The position numbers were made by a program, and so were the translations under genes. A stretch of DNA of 64,000 nucleotides from Chalara sp. BL73 (Eukaryota; Ascomycota; Leotiomycetes; Helotiales): NCBI GenBank assembly GCA_918026815.1, contig CAKJVC010000092.1:1-64000 (forward strand), read 5' to 3'. Below, in pieces: positions 10,925 through 22,857 of this stretch. The notes under the pieces are model-generated. The model did no database searches. It saw only the letters and a program-made list of their open reading frames with translations, and was not told where the DNA came from. Numbering within the stretch: position 1 is the first letter of the stretch; each line of letters starts with the position of its first letter.

Positions 10925-13900
10925 ATGGCGTCAAGCAAAGCTCTTAACATTGGATTTGCCGGTTTGGGTGCGATGGGATTGGGAATGGCATCACACCTGG
11001 TAAAGGAGGGACATAATGTTACTGGCTTCGACGTGTACGAACCATCCCTCGAGAAATTCAAAGCAGCGGGAGGACAAACGACGACATCGCCAAAAGACGC
11101 TGGAATAGCAAAAGAATATTTTATCTGTATGGTGGCCAACTCTCAACAGGCTGAGACAGTGTTATTCGACCGCGAAAATGGCGCAGTTCAAGGTAAACAC
11201 CAGTTCATCATATTAGACGCCAGTCCTAATTACAAAATCAGCACTACCATCTAATTCAACCATTATCTTATGCTCAACAGTTCCTGCAGCTTTCTTGAAA
11301 TCTGTGCGGCAAAAGTTAGACGATCTCAATCGATCGGATATTTTCCTGGTTGACAGTCCTGTTTCTGGCGGAACCGTTCGAGCCGCACAAGGAACACTCA
11401 CAATACTTGCATCAGGGACCGAACCAGCACTAAGGCAGGGCAATGAAGTTCTGAAACTTCTTTCCGAGAAGCTGTATATCATTCCGGGTGGTGTGGGAGC
11501 TGCCAGTAATGTGAAAATGATTAATCAACTCCTGGCAGGAGTACATATAGCAGCTGCAGCTGAAGCCATGGGCCTTGCAGCAAAAGCCGGACTTAACACC
11601 CGACAGGTCTATGAGATAATATCTGGGGCTGCCGGGAATAGCTGGATGTTCGAGAATAGAGTACCCCATATGCTGGATCATGATTTGACCCCATACTCAG
11701 CATTAGACATCTTTGTCAAAGACATGGTAAGTTTAATTTCACTTCCCATTTGCATTCACTCTAACGTATCGCTAAGGGTATTGTTACATCTTCTGCAAGA
11801 TCCCATGGCTTTCCTCTGCCAATGTCAGCTACAACAGAACAACTTTATCTTTCTGCTTCAGCGCAAGGATTCGGACGACAAGACGACTCTGGTATAGTAC
11901 GGACCTTCAACCCCTCAGCACCCACATTAGTCCACGAGCAAGCAAAAGCATCAGCAATAAAGTCTGACGTCATTACACCATCTGTCACCCCTATAAAAAT
12001 ATCCAAAATTGGTTTCATTGGGCTTGGAGCAATGGGAGTTGGAATGGCCACATCTCTAGTGAATGCAAATTATGATGTTTGTGGCTACGACGTGTATGAG
12101 CCATCCATTCAAAAGTTCCTTTCAATCGGCGGCAAGGCAACCTCCGCCCAATCGCCATCTGAAGTAGCGAATGGTGCAGAGATTCTGGTACTTATGGTCC
12201 AAAATGCTGTACAAGCGGAAGACGTTTTATTTGGAGCTGGAAAAGCGGCCGAATTTCTACCTAATGGATCAATTGTCATACTCAACTCGACAGTCTCTCC
12301 ATCTGCCGTTAGAGGTCTTTCGGAACGGCTGTCATCACTGGGCAAGAATGTGGAACTAATTGATGCTCCGGTCAGTGGGGGCGTATTAAGAGCTGCCCAA
12401 GGTCAACTGACTGTAAGTCGCCTCTCCCCAGGTTGAGAATCCATAACTCACAATTTACAGATCATTTCTTCGGGTAATGAAATTTCTTTATCAAAAGTAC
12501 GCCCAGTTCTTGCTGCCATGAGTGGCCCTGCGAAGAATCTCCATCGTATCGCAGGTGGTGTAGGCGCAGCATCCTCAGTGAAATTAATCAACCAACTTCT
12601 CGCAGGTGTGCATATCGCCGCTGCAGCTGAAGCGATGGCCTTTGGCGCAAAGATTGGTTTAAATACTACCAGCCTTTACGAAATAATCAAGAACGCTGCA
12701 GGTGGGAGCTGGATGTTTGAGAACAGGGTACCAGCGATGCTGAATGCAGATTGGACTCCACACAGTCAACTCGCAATCTTTGTGAAGGACCTGGTATGTA
12801 AGCCATTTACACCCTAGAAAGTCGAGCTAACTTGTCAGGGAATTGTTCTTGATGAATCCAAGCGTTTAGGATATGCCGCTCCTCTCACTGCGGCAGCTCA
12901 TCAACTTTATCTGATGGGAGCCGCACACGGTTGGTCAAAGGATGCTGACAGTGGAGTTGTGCGAGTCTGGGAATTAATGGCAGGAGTTTCAGTTTCTGCA
13001 AGCGCAGTTCCGGCTAAGAAACCGTTTATACCAAGAGAATACCCAAAGCTACCCGTCAATGAAACCCTAGAGTCTCTACCAGTAGCTTCCAATCAGGACA
13101 TCCTTAAAGACATCCGTGTCCAAGTCGACAGCGACACGACACCACTTCTCATTGCTCTAGACGATGATCCCACCGGTACACAAACATGTCATGACATCGC
13201 TGTTCTGACAGTTTGGGACCATGAAACGCTCTGCAAGGAGCTCTCGACAGCCAAGGGTGGCTTCTTCATCCTGACCAATTCCCGTGCATTACCCGGCCCA
13301 GAAGCTAAAGAACTCATATCGACAATCTGCAAAAACCTAGCAATAGCAGCAAAAGAAACGAACAAGAAATTCCAAATTGTTCTTCGTGGCGACTCTACCC
13401 TTCGAGGGCACTTTCCAGAAGAGCCTGAAAGTGTTGAAGAGACACTCGGGAAGTCTGATGCTTGGATCCTTGCACCTTTCTTCTTTCAAGGTGGAAGACA
13501 TACTATCGCGGACATTCATTACGTTGCTGAGAAAGGTGTATTGGTTCCAGCTAGCCAGACACCTTTTGCGAAAGACGCTACGTTTGGATACAAGTCCTCG
13601 AACCTGCGAGACTACGTTTTAGAGAAGGCCGGCGACAAGTTCACAGAGCAGGACATATTTTCTATTAGCATCGATGACATACGACTTGGAGGGCCTGAAA
13701 AGGTAGCCGAGCGCTTGCTTGCAGTTCCAAGAGGAAGCGTAGTCATAGTCAACGCGGCAGTTGAATCTGATATGGCTATCTTTGCAGCAGGCGCCATTGG
13801 GGCCGAGCAAAAGGGCAAGAAATATCTGTATAGAACAGGCGCGGCATTTGTCTCTTCTCGTTTAGGTATTGAGGGAAAGGCACCCATGTCCGCTGAAGAG

Positions 13901-14527
13901 CTCGATATGGATTACCGTTCTGGCTCGAACAGCGCCACAGGCGGTTTCATCATCGCTGGCTCCTACGTTCCTAAGACAACTGCCCAACTAGCATCGCTGA
14001 AGGAGAAGCGGGGCGATAAATTACATGTTATCGAGCTCGATGTCGGCAAGTTGATTAAGTCTGATGCGGAAGCAGCACGGGTCATTTCCAACGCTTACCA
14101 GGAGTCGAGTGAGAAATTAAGGCAAGGACAGGATGTTCTTGTTATGACTTCACGCAACCTGATTACTGGATCAGACGCTATTTCAAGCTTGAAGATTGGA
14201 GGGGTAGTAGCTGCGGCACTGGTCGACGTGTTGCAAAACATCTCCGTCCGGCCAAGATATGTTATTGCAAAGGTAAGCCTTCATCAACTATTTGCCGCGA
14301 CATTGCTGACTCAGGTTTAGGGGGGGATTACTTCTTCAGATGCAGCAACAAAGGGACTGAGTATGAAGCGAGCCATGATCCTGGGTCAAGCTGCGCCGGG
14401 AGTGCCGATCTGGAGATGCGACGAAGAGAGCTCTCGCCATACCGGCGTTCCCTATATCGTGTTTCCTGGAAACGTGGGTGGTGATGATACCCTCGCTGAG
14501 GTGGTTGAGCGATGGGCCATCCAATAG
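10925..14527 (+). CDS. Fused double hydroxy-acid dehydrogenase plus four-carbon acid-sugar kinase
   Basis: Six exons (10925-11192, 11242-11726, 11777-12412, 12461-12793, 12839-14272, 14321-14527) join in phase to about 1120 residues. Residues 1-310 and about 325-610 are tandem NAD-binding beta-hydroxyacid dehydrogenase modules of the 3-hydroxyisobutyrate/L-threonate dehydrogenase family. Each has a GLGAMGxGMA nucleotide motif, an APVSGG- or SPVSGG-type motif and the catalytic-Lys block GGVGAAS-VK-IN. From about 675 a DUF1537/OtnK kinase begins (LIALDDDPTGTQT) and runs through VLRGDSTLRGHFP, APFFFQGGRHT and VIAKGGITSSD to the ATP-binding end (FPGNVGGDDT). In bacteria these families oxidise L-threonate or D-erythronate and phosphorylate the 2-keto product. 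Here one cytosolic polypeptide would do both steps. The aldolase or decarboxylase expected next is absent from the chain and from the window. Confidence 0.9.
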
Positions 14528-16022
14528 CTTCTCCGTGCACATTTCATAAAGCGTCGGAGTTGGGGTTGAATAATCTATAGAATCTTGGCGTATGCATTGG
14601 GATTGGGAGGTTGGAGCACCATCTTTTAGGGGTTCTTGGGCCATTTCCTTGAGAATAATTTACAAAAAGTATATACATGATATAATTTCATCATCATGCC
14701 AATGCTCAGGTTAGCTGGATTAGTTTTGATCGTACATGGGAGAAATGATAGCTATTGCTTGGCTGAAGCCTCGTTGCTAAGTAGTCCGAGGTCTTGATCT
14801 GAAAAACAGCGGCTCTCTGACCAGTTTAGTAGCTTTTAGAGCCGGACACCTGTAAAAGTTTCCCCATACTACTGCATTGTGTAAGCCGAGGGGCACATAT
14901 AAACATCGATAGTCAACAGAACGCTCGCTAAACCGACCGCCAAGAGCCTATGGCTGTTGGAAGAGAACTACAGAGTCGCATGCTCAAGCTGGGAAACCGC
15001 AAGCAGATTCTAAATTGGATGTTCCAGAAATATCGGTCACGCTGGCGAACTACAGTGACCTGATGTTTGGTTGTCCATTCCCCCTATCTTTATCGGGGGG
15101 GTGTGGTGTTTGCTCAGGAGCCTCGCCAATGTGACGCTGTCACATGTCAAATAGGTGAGCTACCCCAAATCGTGTGATATAGAAGGTGACAGATGGTTTT
15201 TGATGGAAATAGACATGCTGTCCTTATCTATAACAAAGAGTTAGGTGTCTTGTATCAGATATCGCTCCTGCCTGGAAGGCTTGCGTCAACGGGGAGATTG
15301 ATTCACAGCGTCGTGCGGCGTGATACTTGATAACTACGTACGTCGGGTATCGATCTACAGGGGCTACGCATCAGTATAGCGAGGAATGTTGTAATCGGTA
15401 TATATATATATATATATATATATAAGTTAAAAGAAAAGGTAAGTTTATAAAATAAATGTGGTGATCTAAAGCATGATGATGTTATCCCTTTTTTGATGGG
15501 TGTGTCCAGTGTCATGGTAGTAATTTCAAGACGCCACACGTCATCGCTCATCATTTTGCGATACTTCTTTTGCTCAAGCCACAAAAAAGCACAAAAGCAG
15601 GAAACCAAAAAGAGGCACACGACTCTTTTCTGATTGGTCCGCACAATCACCCAGGTACCCCGTACCTCCCTTTTTTAAATAAATTCACAGGTGATTGCAC
15701 TGACTGAACACCTCCCCTACCTACAGCATCCTTCTCCAAGATTCCAGACGAGAAACCACCACCACCACCTCCATCATCATCATCACCCTCCTCCTCCTCC
15801 TCGTCACTTGTACTCACTTGTAATTGTGCCTTAATCAACGCAACACAACACAAAATCACAAACACAAACAATCATCTTTCGTCTACAAGATTAATTTCCT
15901 GCATTCCCGATCAGCAAACCATAACAACCGAAAAAGCTGTTTTGGCAGATTCTCTTTTCGTTGCTTCTTTAGCCCCTCTCCCGCACAATCACCTCATTTC
16001 ACCAGCTCCAAAAACAATCAAC
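14528..16022. other. Intergenic, long leader of the reticulon gene
   Basis: No supported gene. It holds a TA dinucleotide run (15399-15424) and, from about 15753 to 15802, tandem CCA, ATC and TCC runs typical of pyrimidine-rich fungal leaders just upstream of the reticulon start. Confidence 0.55.
15399..15424. repeat. (TA)13 microsatellite
   Basis: Uninterrupted alternating T and A, 26 bases. Confidence 0.95.
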
Positions 16023-17270
16023 ATGTCCGACAGCCTTGATACCGGCGTCGTCCCTTCGATCGAGAAGGATACGAACACCAGTGCTCTAAGCTTGGATAGC
16101 GCAAAAAACACCGTTGTCAACAGTGAGGTGAGCTTCATCTTCTTATCAACAGCTTCCGTCATCCCACCCATTGCTAACAGCTGAAACAGTATCTCGCCTC
16201 CTACCTATCCCTCTCCCACCTAACAAGCTCTCGCAGCTGCCAATGCAGTTCAAAATCACCCCATCACTCAGAACATCACCAACGGTATGCCTTTCACACC
16301 TTCCGAAGCTTGCTTGCGAAGCTGCCGCTAATCCTACAACAATAGGGCCTGTAGCTACAAATGTCAAGGATCAAACCGCAAAGACCCAGTCCGAACTTTC
16401 GAGCCTTGCCGCATCCCGCACAACACCTGGAGCTCCAGCTGCTACCGGTCAACAACTTACACACTATCACTCCTTCTTCACCCGTCTCTTGTCATGGGAG
16501 CACCCTCGGGCTTCCGGTATTGCTTTTGCTTCGGTAGTTGCCTTCATCTTTGCAGTCCGATACCTTAACATCCTCCGATATGGATTGAAGCTTACATCGT
16601 GGACTTTGGGTGCGACTGTTTTGGCCGAGGCCGCTGGAAAGGCAGCGTTCGGCAAAGGCTTGATCACACAAATCCGCCCAAGGAAATACTACACAATTCC
16701 AAAGGATAGCATTGACCGTCTTACTGGGGATATTACCGAGCTCATCAACTTCTTCGTAATCGAGTCTCAACGCATCGTCTTCGCAGAGAACGTTTTTGCT
16801 TCTGCTGTGGTAAGTTCACATCCCTCTGCAGAATTGCGCCATCCGCTGACCAATGGCAGGCTTTCCTTGGTGCTTTTATCTCATACTATTTGATCAAGAT
16901 TGTCCCATTTTGGGGTCTCACTCTCTTATCGACCAGTCTCGTTTTCCTCACCCCCCTTATCTACAAGACCAACAAGGAGGTTATTGACGCCCAAATCGCC
17001 AACGTCTCCAGCATAGTCAACCAGCAAACCGAGCAAGTCAAGCAGCTTGCCAGCCATCACGCCGCCCGTGCTACCGAGACCACAAAGGCATATGCCTCAG
17101 ATTACTCTGCTAAGGCCCAAGAGATCATCGGTAATGCTCGTGGCCGTTCTTCTTCCCCATCCGTCGAGAAGAAGAAGCCTGCATACAAGAGCGAGGACTT
17201 CCCAACCGCACCAAAGGAGGGGTTCAAGTCTGAGTCTCTCCACGAGAACGAGCCTTTAATCTCCACATAA
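16023..17270 (+). CDS. Reticulon-domain ER membrane protein
   Basis: Four exons (16023-16122, 16228-16284, 16346-16809, 16860-17270) join in phase to about 343 residues. The polar N-terminus leads to the reticulon homology domain from about residue 95: the LLSWEHPRASGIAFASVV block starts the first long hydrophobic hairpin, a connecting loop (RPRKYYTIPKDSIDRLTGDI) follows, then a second hairpin across the last junction (AFLGAFISYYLIKIVPFWG, LLSTSLVFLTPLIY). The tail is helical, Ala/Gln-rich and charged. Reticulons shape tubular endoplasmic reticulum by wedging such hairpins into the membrane. The first donor (GTGAGG at 16123) was chosen because the stronger neighbouring GTGAGC breaks the frame, so the first junction is the least certain. 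Confidence 0.88.
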
Positions 17271-18586
17271 ATAGCCACATGCCCCTGCTCGGCCGAGCAT
17301 ATCAGTGAAAAGGTGTTATGGCGGATGAATTGCAGAAAAGCACTATGGCGGTGGAAGTTTTAGAATGGCGGAAATGGCAGATGATAATGAGCGATGACAC
17401 AGTCATGGGGAACAACGCATGAATTTGGGCACGACCTCATGACGCTACTGTATTATGTGTGATGGTTTCCTTATTTCCTATCTTTGTTGCGAGAATTTTC
17501 CTTCGGCTCTTCAATCTGCCTGATATTTCGAGTACCGGAGTGTTGCGGCTCTCTACATCCTTTTGTGGCTTCATTTGCATGGCGTGGCGGGTTGTCAAAC
17601 AAGTAGCGTCTAGGAGAGAATACAAAAGGCGAGATCAATCGGAGTAGTGTTTTTACTTCTACTGTGACGTGCTGATAACTGATTGAGCATCAGAGCAAAG
17701 GAACTGTCAGTCCAAGTCATTTTCGCCATCTCAATTCTTCTAAACCAACTCCATTATCCACTCCATTTCACCTAAATCCTTTTCCCTACATAACCAAACA
17801 TTCCCATCATTGTTTAGCGCAGATGCTGGTTAGCAAGTGCTTCCAACTATTCTATTCTATCCCGTTCCTTTCTTACTTAAGTACTTTCTTCTCCGATCTC
17901 TTCCGCCCCATCTATCTCATCTCATCTCCTCTCCTCTCCTTTCTTTTAAGGATTCGCCGTACTTGTTCCTGCTCGTTTAGTTTTGGAGATGGTTATGGTG
18001 TTGTGATGTGGTTTGTTATTCGGGGTTGGTTCGGGATATTTGGGAGTGGAAGTGTAGGTGTAAGTGCAGGTGCAGGTGCATATGCTGTGTTGCTTTGACG
18101 AGTTGTGCGGTGAGGATTGGTGCGTGACTGTAGGAGGTATTGTTGGGAATAGTGGCTTTTTTGGTGGTTTTCTTTTTTTTGCTTTCTTACGCTATTTTTC
18201 TGGTGGTGAGGTATATCTATTTGGTCGGTTGGCCTGCGAGACGTCCCTCCATTTGCTTTTTCACTCCTCTGGAATTTCGGTGTCTCGGAGTCGGCTCATC
18301 AAGCATGTCCGTAACCTATGGCTGGCCAGATCATGAACGGTCAAATGCATGTACGCCATCGAACCACTCAACGCTTCGTGGGCTGCAGATGACCGTGCGA
18401 CGTCGAACATGAAAGAATGAGGTGCCTTTCCCCTCACTCTGCTTCTTCAAAAATCGGAGAAGCGCCCTCCTCGTGTAAGCTTTGAAGTAAAATCTACTCA
18501 GTGCATATCCCACAGCCGTGGTATAACAAGAGATTATACGAGATCCGAGGCGTGCACTGCACAGCTTCGAAAATCGATATTAAGCC
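17271..18586. other. Intergenic spacer
   Basis: About 1.3 kb between the reticulon and J-domain genes. A T/C-rich tract (about 17740-17945) is followed by a G/T-rich stretch (about 17980-18180). Open frames here lack family resemblance. I see no RNA gene. Confidence 0.5.
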
Positions 18587-19793
18587 ATGGCAAGTGCTCA
18601 GACGACGCATGATTATTATGCTATTCTTGAGGTGTCGAGCGCGGCGCCTGTTGACACCATAAAAGAAAACTACCGCCGCCTCTTGAAGGAGCGTCACCCG
18701 GACAAAAATCCGAATGTAGAGACTGCAACGGCTAGCTTCCAATTGGTGAGCGTCATTCTTCTAGGCTTGGGGATTGGTCTGGTTTGCGAACTGACGGTTG
18801 CTGCGTTTTCAGTTACAGGAGGCTTGGGATACGATCCAGGACTCGGTTCGCCGACAAGATTATGACAGGATATTGCCTGATATTAGAAACCGTGCACAAA
18901 AGCAAAAGGAAAATCTGAGAAGGCAAGAAGAAGAGAAGTTCCAGAAGGGGCAGAATAAAGGAATATGGTCCCTGGATGCTACAGCATCAGAACATGCGCG
19001 GCAGGATCGAATTGCTGCTATGAAGAGGTATCGGGCAAATTTGAATGATATGAAACAACCCGCGAAGCCGAGAGCAAAGATGATGAAGAAACAGGAGGAA
19101 GTAGCCGCTGAACGGGCACGATTCAGCGCTGATTTGCTCAAGGAGTTCAAGGCCGACCAAGAAAGGAAACGGCGAGAAGAAGAAGCTTTGCAGCAGAGAC
19201 GTCTTGCTGCGGAACTGAAACGAAAGAAGTGTGCACAAGCGAGACAAGCCAAACAAGAACGAGAGCTAAAAGAGCAAGCTGAACAGCAACGCGCAGCTGA
19301 CAAGGCAGAAGCCAAAAAATTGGCGGAAATTCGGCGGCTAGAGAATCTGAGAGCTGGGTGCAACCGAAAGCTATGTGTAGCGAAAAGCGCCGTGGGTAAT
19401 TTGAAGGCCGAACTGGAAGAAATAAAGAAGCTCAATGACGAGGACAGGGATTGGCTCGAGAAGAGGAGTCAGAGCCTGTGCCGCTTGCTTTCATCATCGC
19501 TCTCCCATACCGCCAGGGAGAAGCACGAGCGGGAGATCCGTCAACGGGAGGCGGCCATCATTGGACGGGAAGCGGCGGGCGGTGTCCTAAAACGACGGTT
19601 GGATGGCCGGCGGGCGGTGTTCAGGGAGCTGAGGACCGAGCTGAGGATCCTTGAGGAGCGTCTTGCGTCTTTCCGTCCCGATGTTCCTGCGGAGACGGTG
19701 TGGGTATCGGAATACAGCTCGGTCTCGTTTTTGGGTGTGAAGGTGAGAGAGAAGCTTGTTATCAAGGTGAGCAACTTTAAGGTGACCCGGTGA
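18587..19793 (+). CDS. J-domain (DnaJ/Hsp40) coiled-coil protein
   Basis: Two exons (18587-18745 and 18813-19793) join in phase across a 67-bp intron to 379 residues. Residues 8-70 form a J domain (HDYYAILEVS..., helix II KENYRRLLKERHPDKNP) with the catalytic HPD at 37-39, which stimulates Hsp70 ATPase. The rest is highly charged with long Glu/Lys/Arg/Gln coiled coils (about 95-235) and no Gly/Phe or zinc-finger region, so it is a class C (type III) J-protein. Many ascomycetes have one like this, function unknown. The C-terminal 60 residues are less charged and end VSNFKVTR. No membrane segment or signal peptide is seen. Confidence 0.88.
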
Positions 19794-20494
19794 TATATTA
19801 AAATATGCTGCTATCTCTATAGTCCGGCTGCTATTGTGAGAATACCGGCGCGGGCCGCAGCATTCATGAATTCTCCATGCTTTGATGCATACATCGGATG
19901 CCCCTAGATTTGTGTAGTCAATCAAGGTCACGATAGAATGATTCATTAACTTGCCGTGAAATATATCATAGTACTTATTGTTGGCTGTGGAGTACAACTT
20001 TTTAATCTCACAGCTTCTTGTAAATATTGGACTTTAACAATATTGTTCGATTCCGACACGTCTCTTTGCTGATTTACAGCTTTAGGCGTAACGGCAAGGC
20101 TAACTCTCACTGCATCGCTAGCTGGTCATGATTTTACCAAAGTACATCCCTGGGCAAAATGGCGAGGCTAACTTTGGGTCCATCGCTGGTCAATCATGTT
20201 TCTTGTATTCTGTGTAGAGTGGTTTCTGTAGGAAAGCCTGGGGCATTGCTCTGGCCTTGGTGGTTACACAGTTTTCGTGGCTTGATTTAACTCGTAGTTG
20301 AACCGTGATCGAGGATGAGATGCAGCAAAGCCTAGACCTAATCATAATCTCTGTGGCTATAATTTTCTACCTTCAAATCCTCAACGGGCGCCTGGACCTG
20401 TTGTAGACTTTTATTCCGTTCGTTTGGTGTATTGCATCCGTTCTATGTATGCTATTCTTCTTCTGAGAAGGCAATCCTGATTTTTATAATCGTA
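19794..20494. other. Intergenic spacer with a short direct duplication
   Basis: No gene seen. It contains two imperfect copies of a roughly 38-base segment (20093-20130 and 20161-20198). Confidence 0.5.
20093..20198. repeat. Imperfect direct duplication, about 38 bp x2
   Basis: Copies at 20093-20130 and 20161-20198 share GGC(A/G)AGGCTAACT and then CATCGCT-CTGGTCA with small differences. The spacer is 30 bases. Confidence 0.5.
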
Positions 20495-22857
20495 ATGTCC
20501 GGCCTTGAAGTAGCAGCCGCAGCGGTGGGCATTGTATCTCTTGGCGTGCAGATTGGAGAAGGAATCTTGAGGCTCAAGGCTTTTGCGAGCTCGATCAAAG
20601 AAGCACCGAAGGACGTTCAACGTTTCATTGACGAGCTGGACCTCCTAAATCACGTTTTCGCGGAGATCGCGACAGCCCACAAAACGGGACAACTTGATGA
20701 TCTTCCGGGATCATCAGCAAAGGAGTGTTTGAGCCTTTGCCAAAATGCAGCAGATATTCTTCACAGGGTTGTCAAGGAAGTTAACAGTGACATTGAGAGG
20801 CGGAAAGTCATCGGATCTATGAAATTTGTTTTAAGGCAGGGCTCGATCGATCGTATGAGGAGTAGCTTACATAGCGCTCAGCTTATGCTTATACTTTCCA
20901 AGCAGACACTTATGGAGTATGTACTCAGATTAGTGATGAAAGCACTTCCATTCTTAATGCCCCAAGGTCTATAAAATTCTAACTGACCAAAGGGCACGGA
21001 ATCAAGCTGCGCAGGAAAAACAACGTTCTTGGGAATCAAGTCTTGAGAAAGAAGTCCAGTATTTACGGTCAATGATGTTACTGCCTCCAACTCCTGCCAC
21101 ATTCTCATTGCTCTCACACCAATGTCAAACGCAAGACCTGAGTCATGATACAAGGATACTGGACAACTTCGAAAGATCCCCCAAAGAAAAGCATTGTGGA
21201 ACGAAGGAACATCACAGAGTGGCTAAAACGCAGAACAGACTTATAGCTCGGATCGGCTTCAACGCAACATCCTGGTTCAATGGCCATGTTTGGGAGTTAC
21301 ATTACAGCAAAACTTTTTCTTCTATTAATTTTAGCCTACGTTACCGTAATATTGTTCCGTTGGACTCGCCAATTATGGAATCAGCGAGGAGCGGTGATAT
21401 TCAAGAAGTTAAAAGGTTGCTCCGAAGCGGGCAAGCTACATTATATGACACAGAACCTGATGGGTCTTCACTATTTTCGGTATGTCATGCGGTCCTCCTC
21501 AGCTATCCCCAACCTTAACCACTGTCGAATCTGCAGTATGCAATAGAATGGTCCAATATTGAGTTTTGCAAATGGCTTATAGATGCCGGAATGGATCCAA
21601 AATCCACAAGCGGGAGAGTGTGCGTTGGTGTAATGGCATTTTATCATTCTAACGTACTAACGTGTAGAAAGACATGCCGCAATTAACGCCACCGCGGTGC
21701 GCCAACTACCCTATCGCCTCTCCGGAGATACGCCAGGTTACAACTCCCAACTTGAAACGCTCAAGTTCTTAGAGAATTATATCGATATAGATAGAATAGT
21801 AGATTTTGAAGAGGATCTCCTAATGAGATTCGAGGATAGTCAAACACTTGAATGGATCACTCGAAGATATATTCCCAGGCATACAATCCACGATGTGAAA
21901 TATCGGGAAAAACTTGCTTTCAACCAGTCCTGCTATTCGCAATGGAATATGGGCTCATTGATAAGATCTGCTCTTGGGGGTACTAAGATAGGGGCTGAAA
22001 TTTGCCATATGAAAAGCTCTTTGGGACGTAGTCTTCTTCATAATATTCTTTATAATTTCGGACGCTTCTATCATGCCTATCTCTATTACAAAGGCTCAGA
22101 AGGAATTTCTGAATGGGAGCTATGGACTGAGGGGAATCTAGTCGCGATCGATAGCGAACTGCATCGGCTTATGGATATTATCCATGAACTGGTCATGGTA
22201 GAATCTCCACTGCATGAGCTGTCAGCACCATTTTGTATATGGCGTCCTCTCATTGGCTCTTGGAGAACTCCTCTATTGGCCCTCTTGGATGCGTTCCTCC
22301 GTCACTGCACTGACGTAAATATCTACACATGCGAAAGACCCAAATACCGACGATTCAACGTGGAGCAACCCTTTTGCGTGTTAGAGTGGCTGCATCATCT
22401 TAAAGCATGTGGGAAGAATCTTGTGGAATACGGAACTGATGAACAGATGTTACATCGTAAATATAATCTTGAGTCAATATTCAATCTCGGTTTAACTACA
22501 AATAAAACAGCGGCCTACCGTTACCGGATGCAAAGACTGCTCGGGTTCACTTTCGGGCCGGAGCCAAGAGACTGGAAGTTCTACTTCACTGAGGAGATGG
22601 ACTCATCATTTGTTGAGTTCTGGGATATAATTGACCATCCCGAACGTGGTATGCCTGGGGCATGGAGTTCATACGATCCTAGAGACTACTTAGATGATGT
22701 CTATCGCATGGAGGAGCTCCCGTGGGGGCCATGGCACAATGTGTACGATGGAAATATTCCCAAAGCTTACGAGGAAACTTTTGGTAGGAAGTTTCTGCAC
22801 CCCAAGCTTGGAAGTATGCTTGATGTGGGGACAGGAAAATGGACGACAACTATATAG
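20495..22857 (+). CDS. STAND-type N-terminal domain protein with ankyrin-like segment
   Basis: Exons 20495-20916, 20993-21479 and 21537 to about 21630 join in phase. The next junction is uncertain (donor about 21620-21630, acceptor at 21667 or 21671), after which a frame runs from about 21668 to 22857. Total is about 720-730 residues. Residues 1-140 (GLEVAAAAVGIVSLGVQIGEGI..., helical, QRFIDELDLLNHVF) resemble the fungal N-terminal domain of STAND/NOD-like proteins. The middle has one recognisable ankyrin-like pair (MESARSGDIQEVKRLLRSGQ ... FCKWLIDAGMDP). The remaining 400 residues, rich in Trp, Tyr and Arg, match nothing I know. No NACHT or NB-ARC ATPase motif is visible, so the nucleotide-binding engine of a STAND protein is missing. 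A role in fungal self/non-self sensing is possible but only by analogy. Confidence 0.65.

Noticed and set aside
18860..19435. Minus-strand Ser/Phe/Cys-rich open frame
   Set aside because: Antisense to the Lys/Glu coiled coil of the J-domain gene; a compositional shadow.
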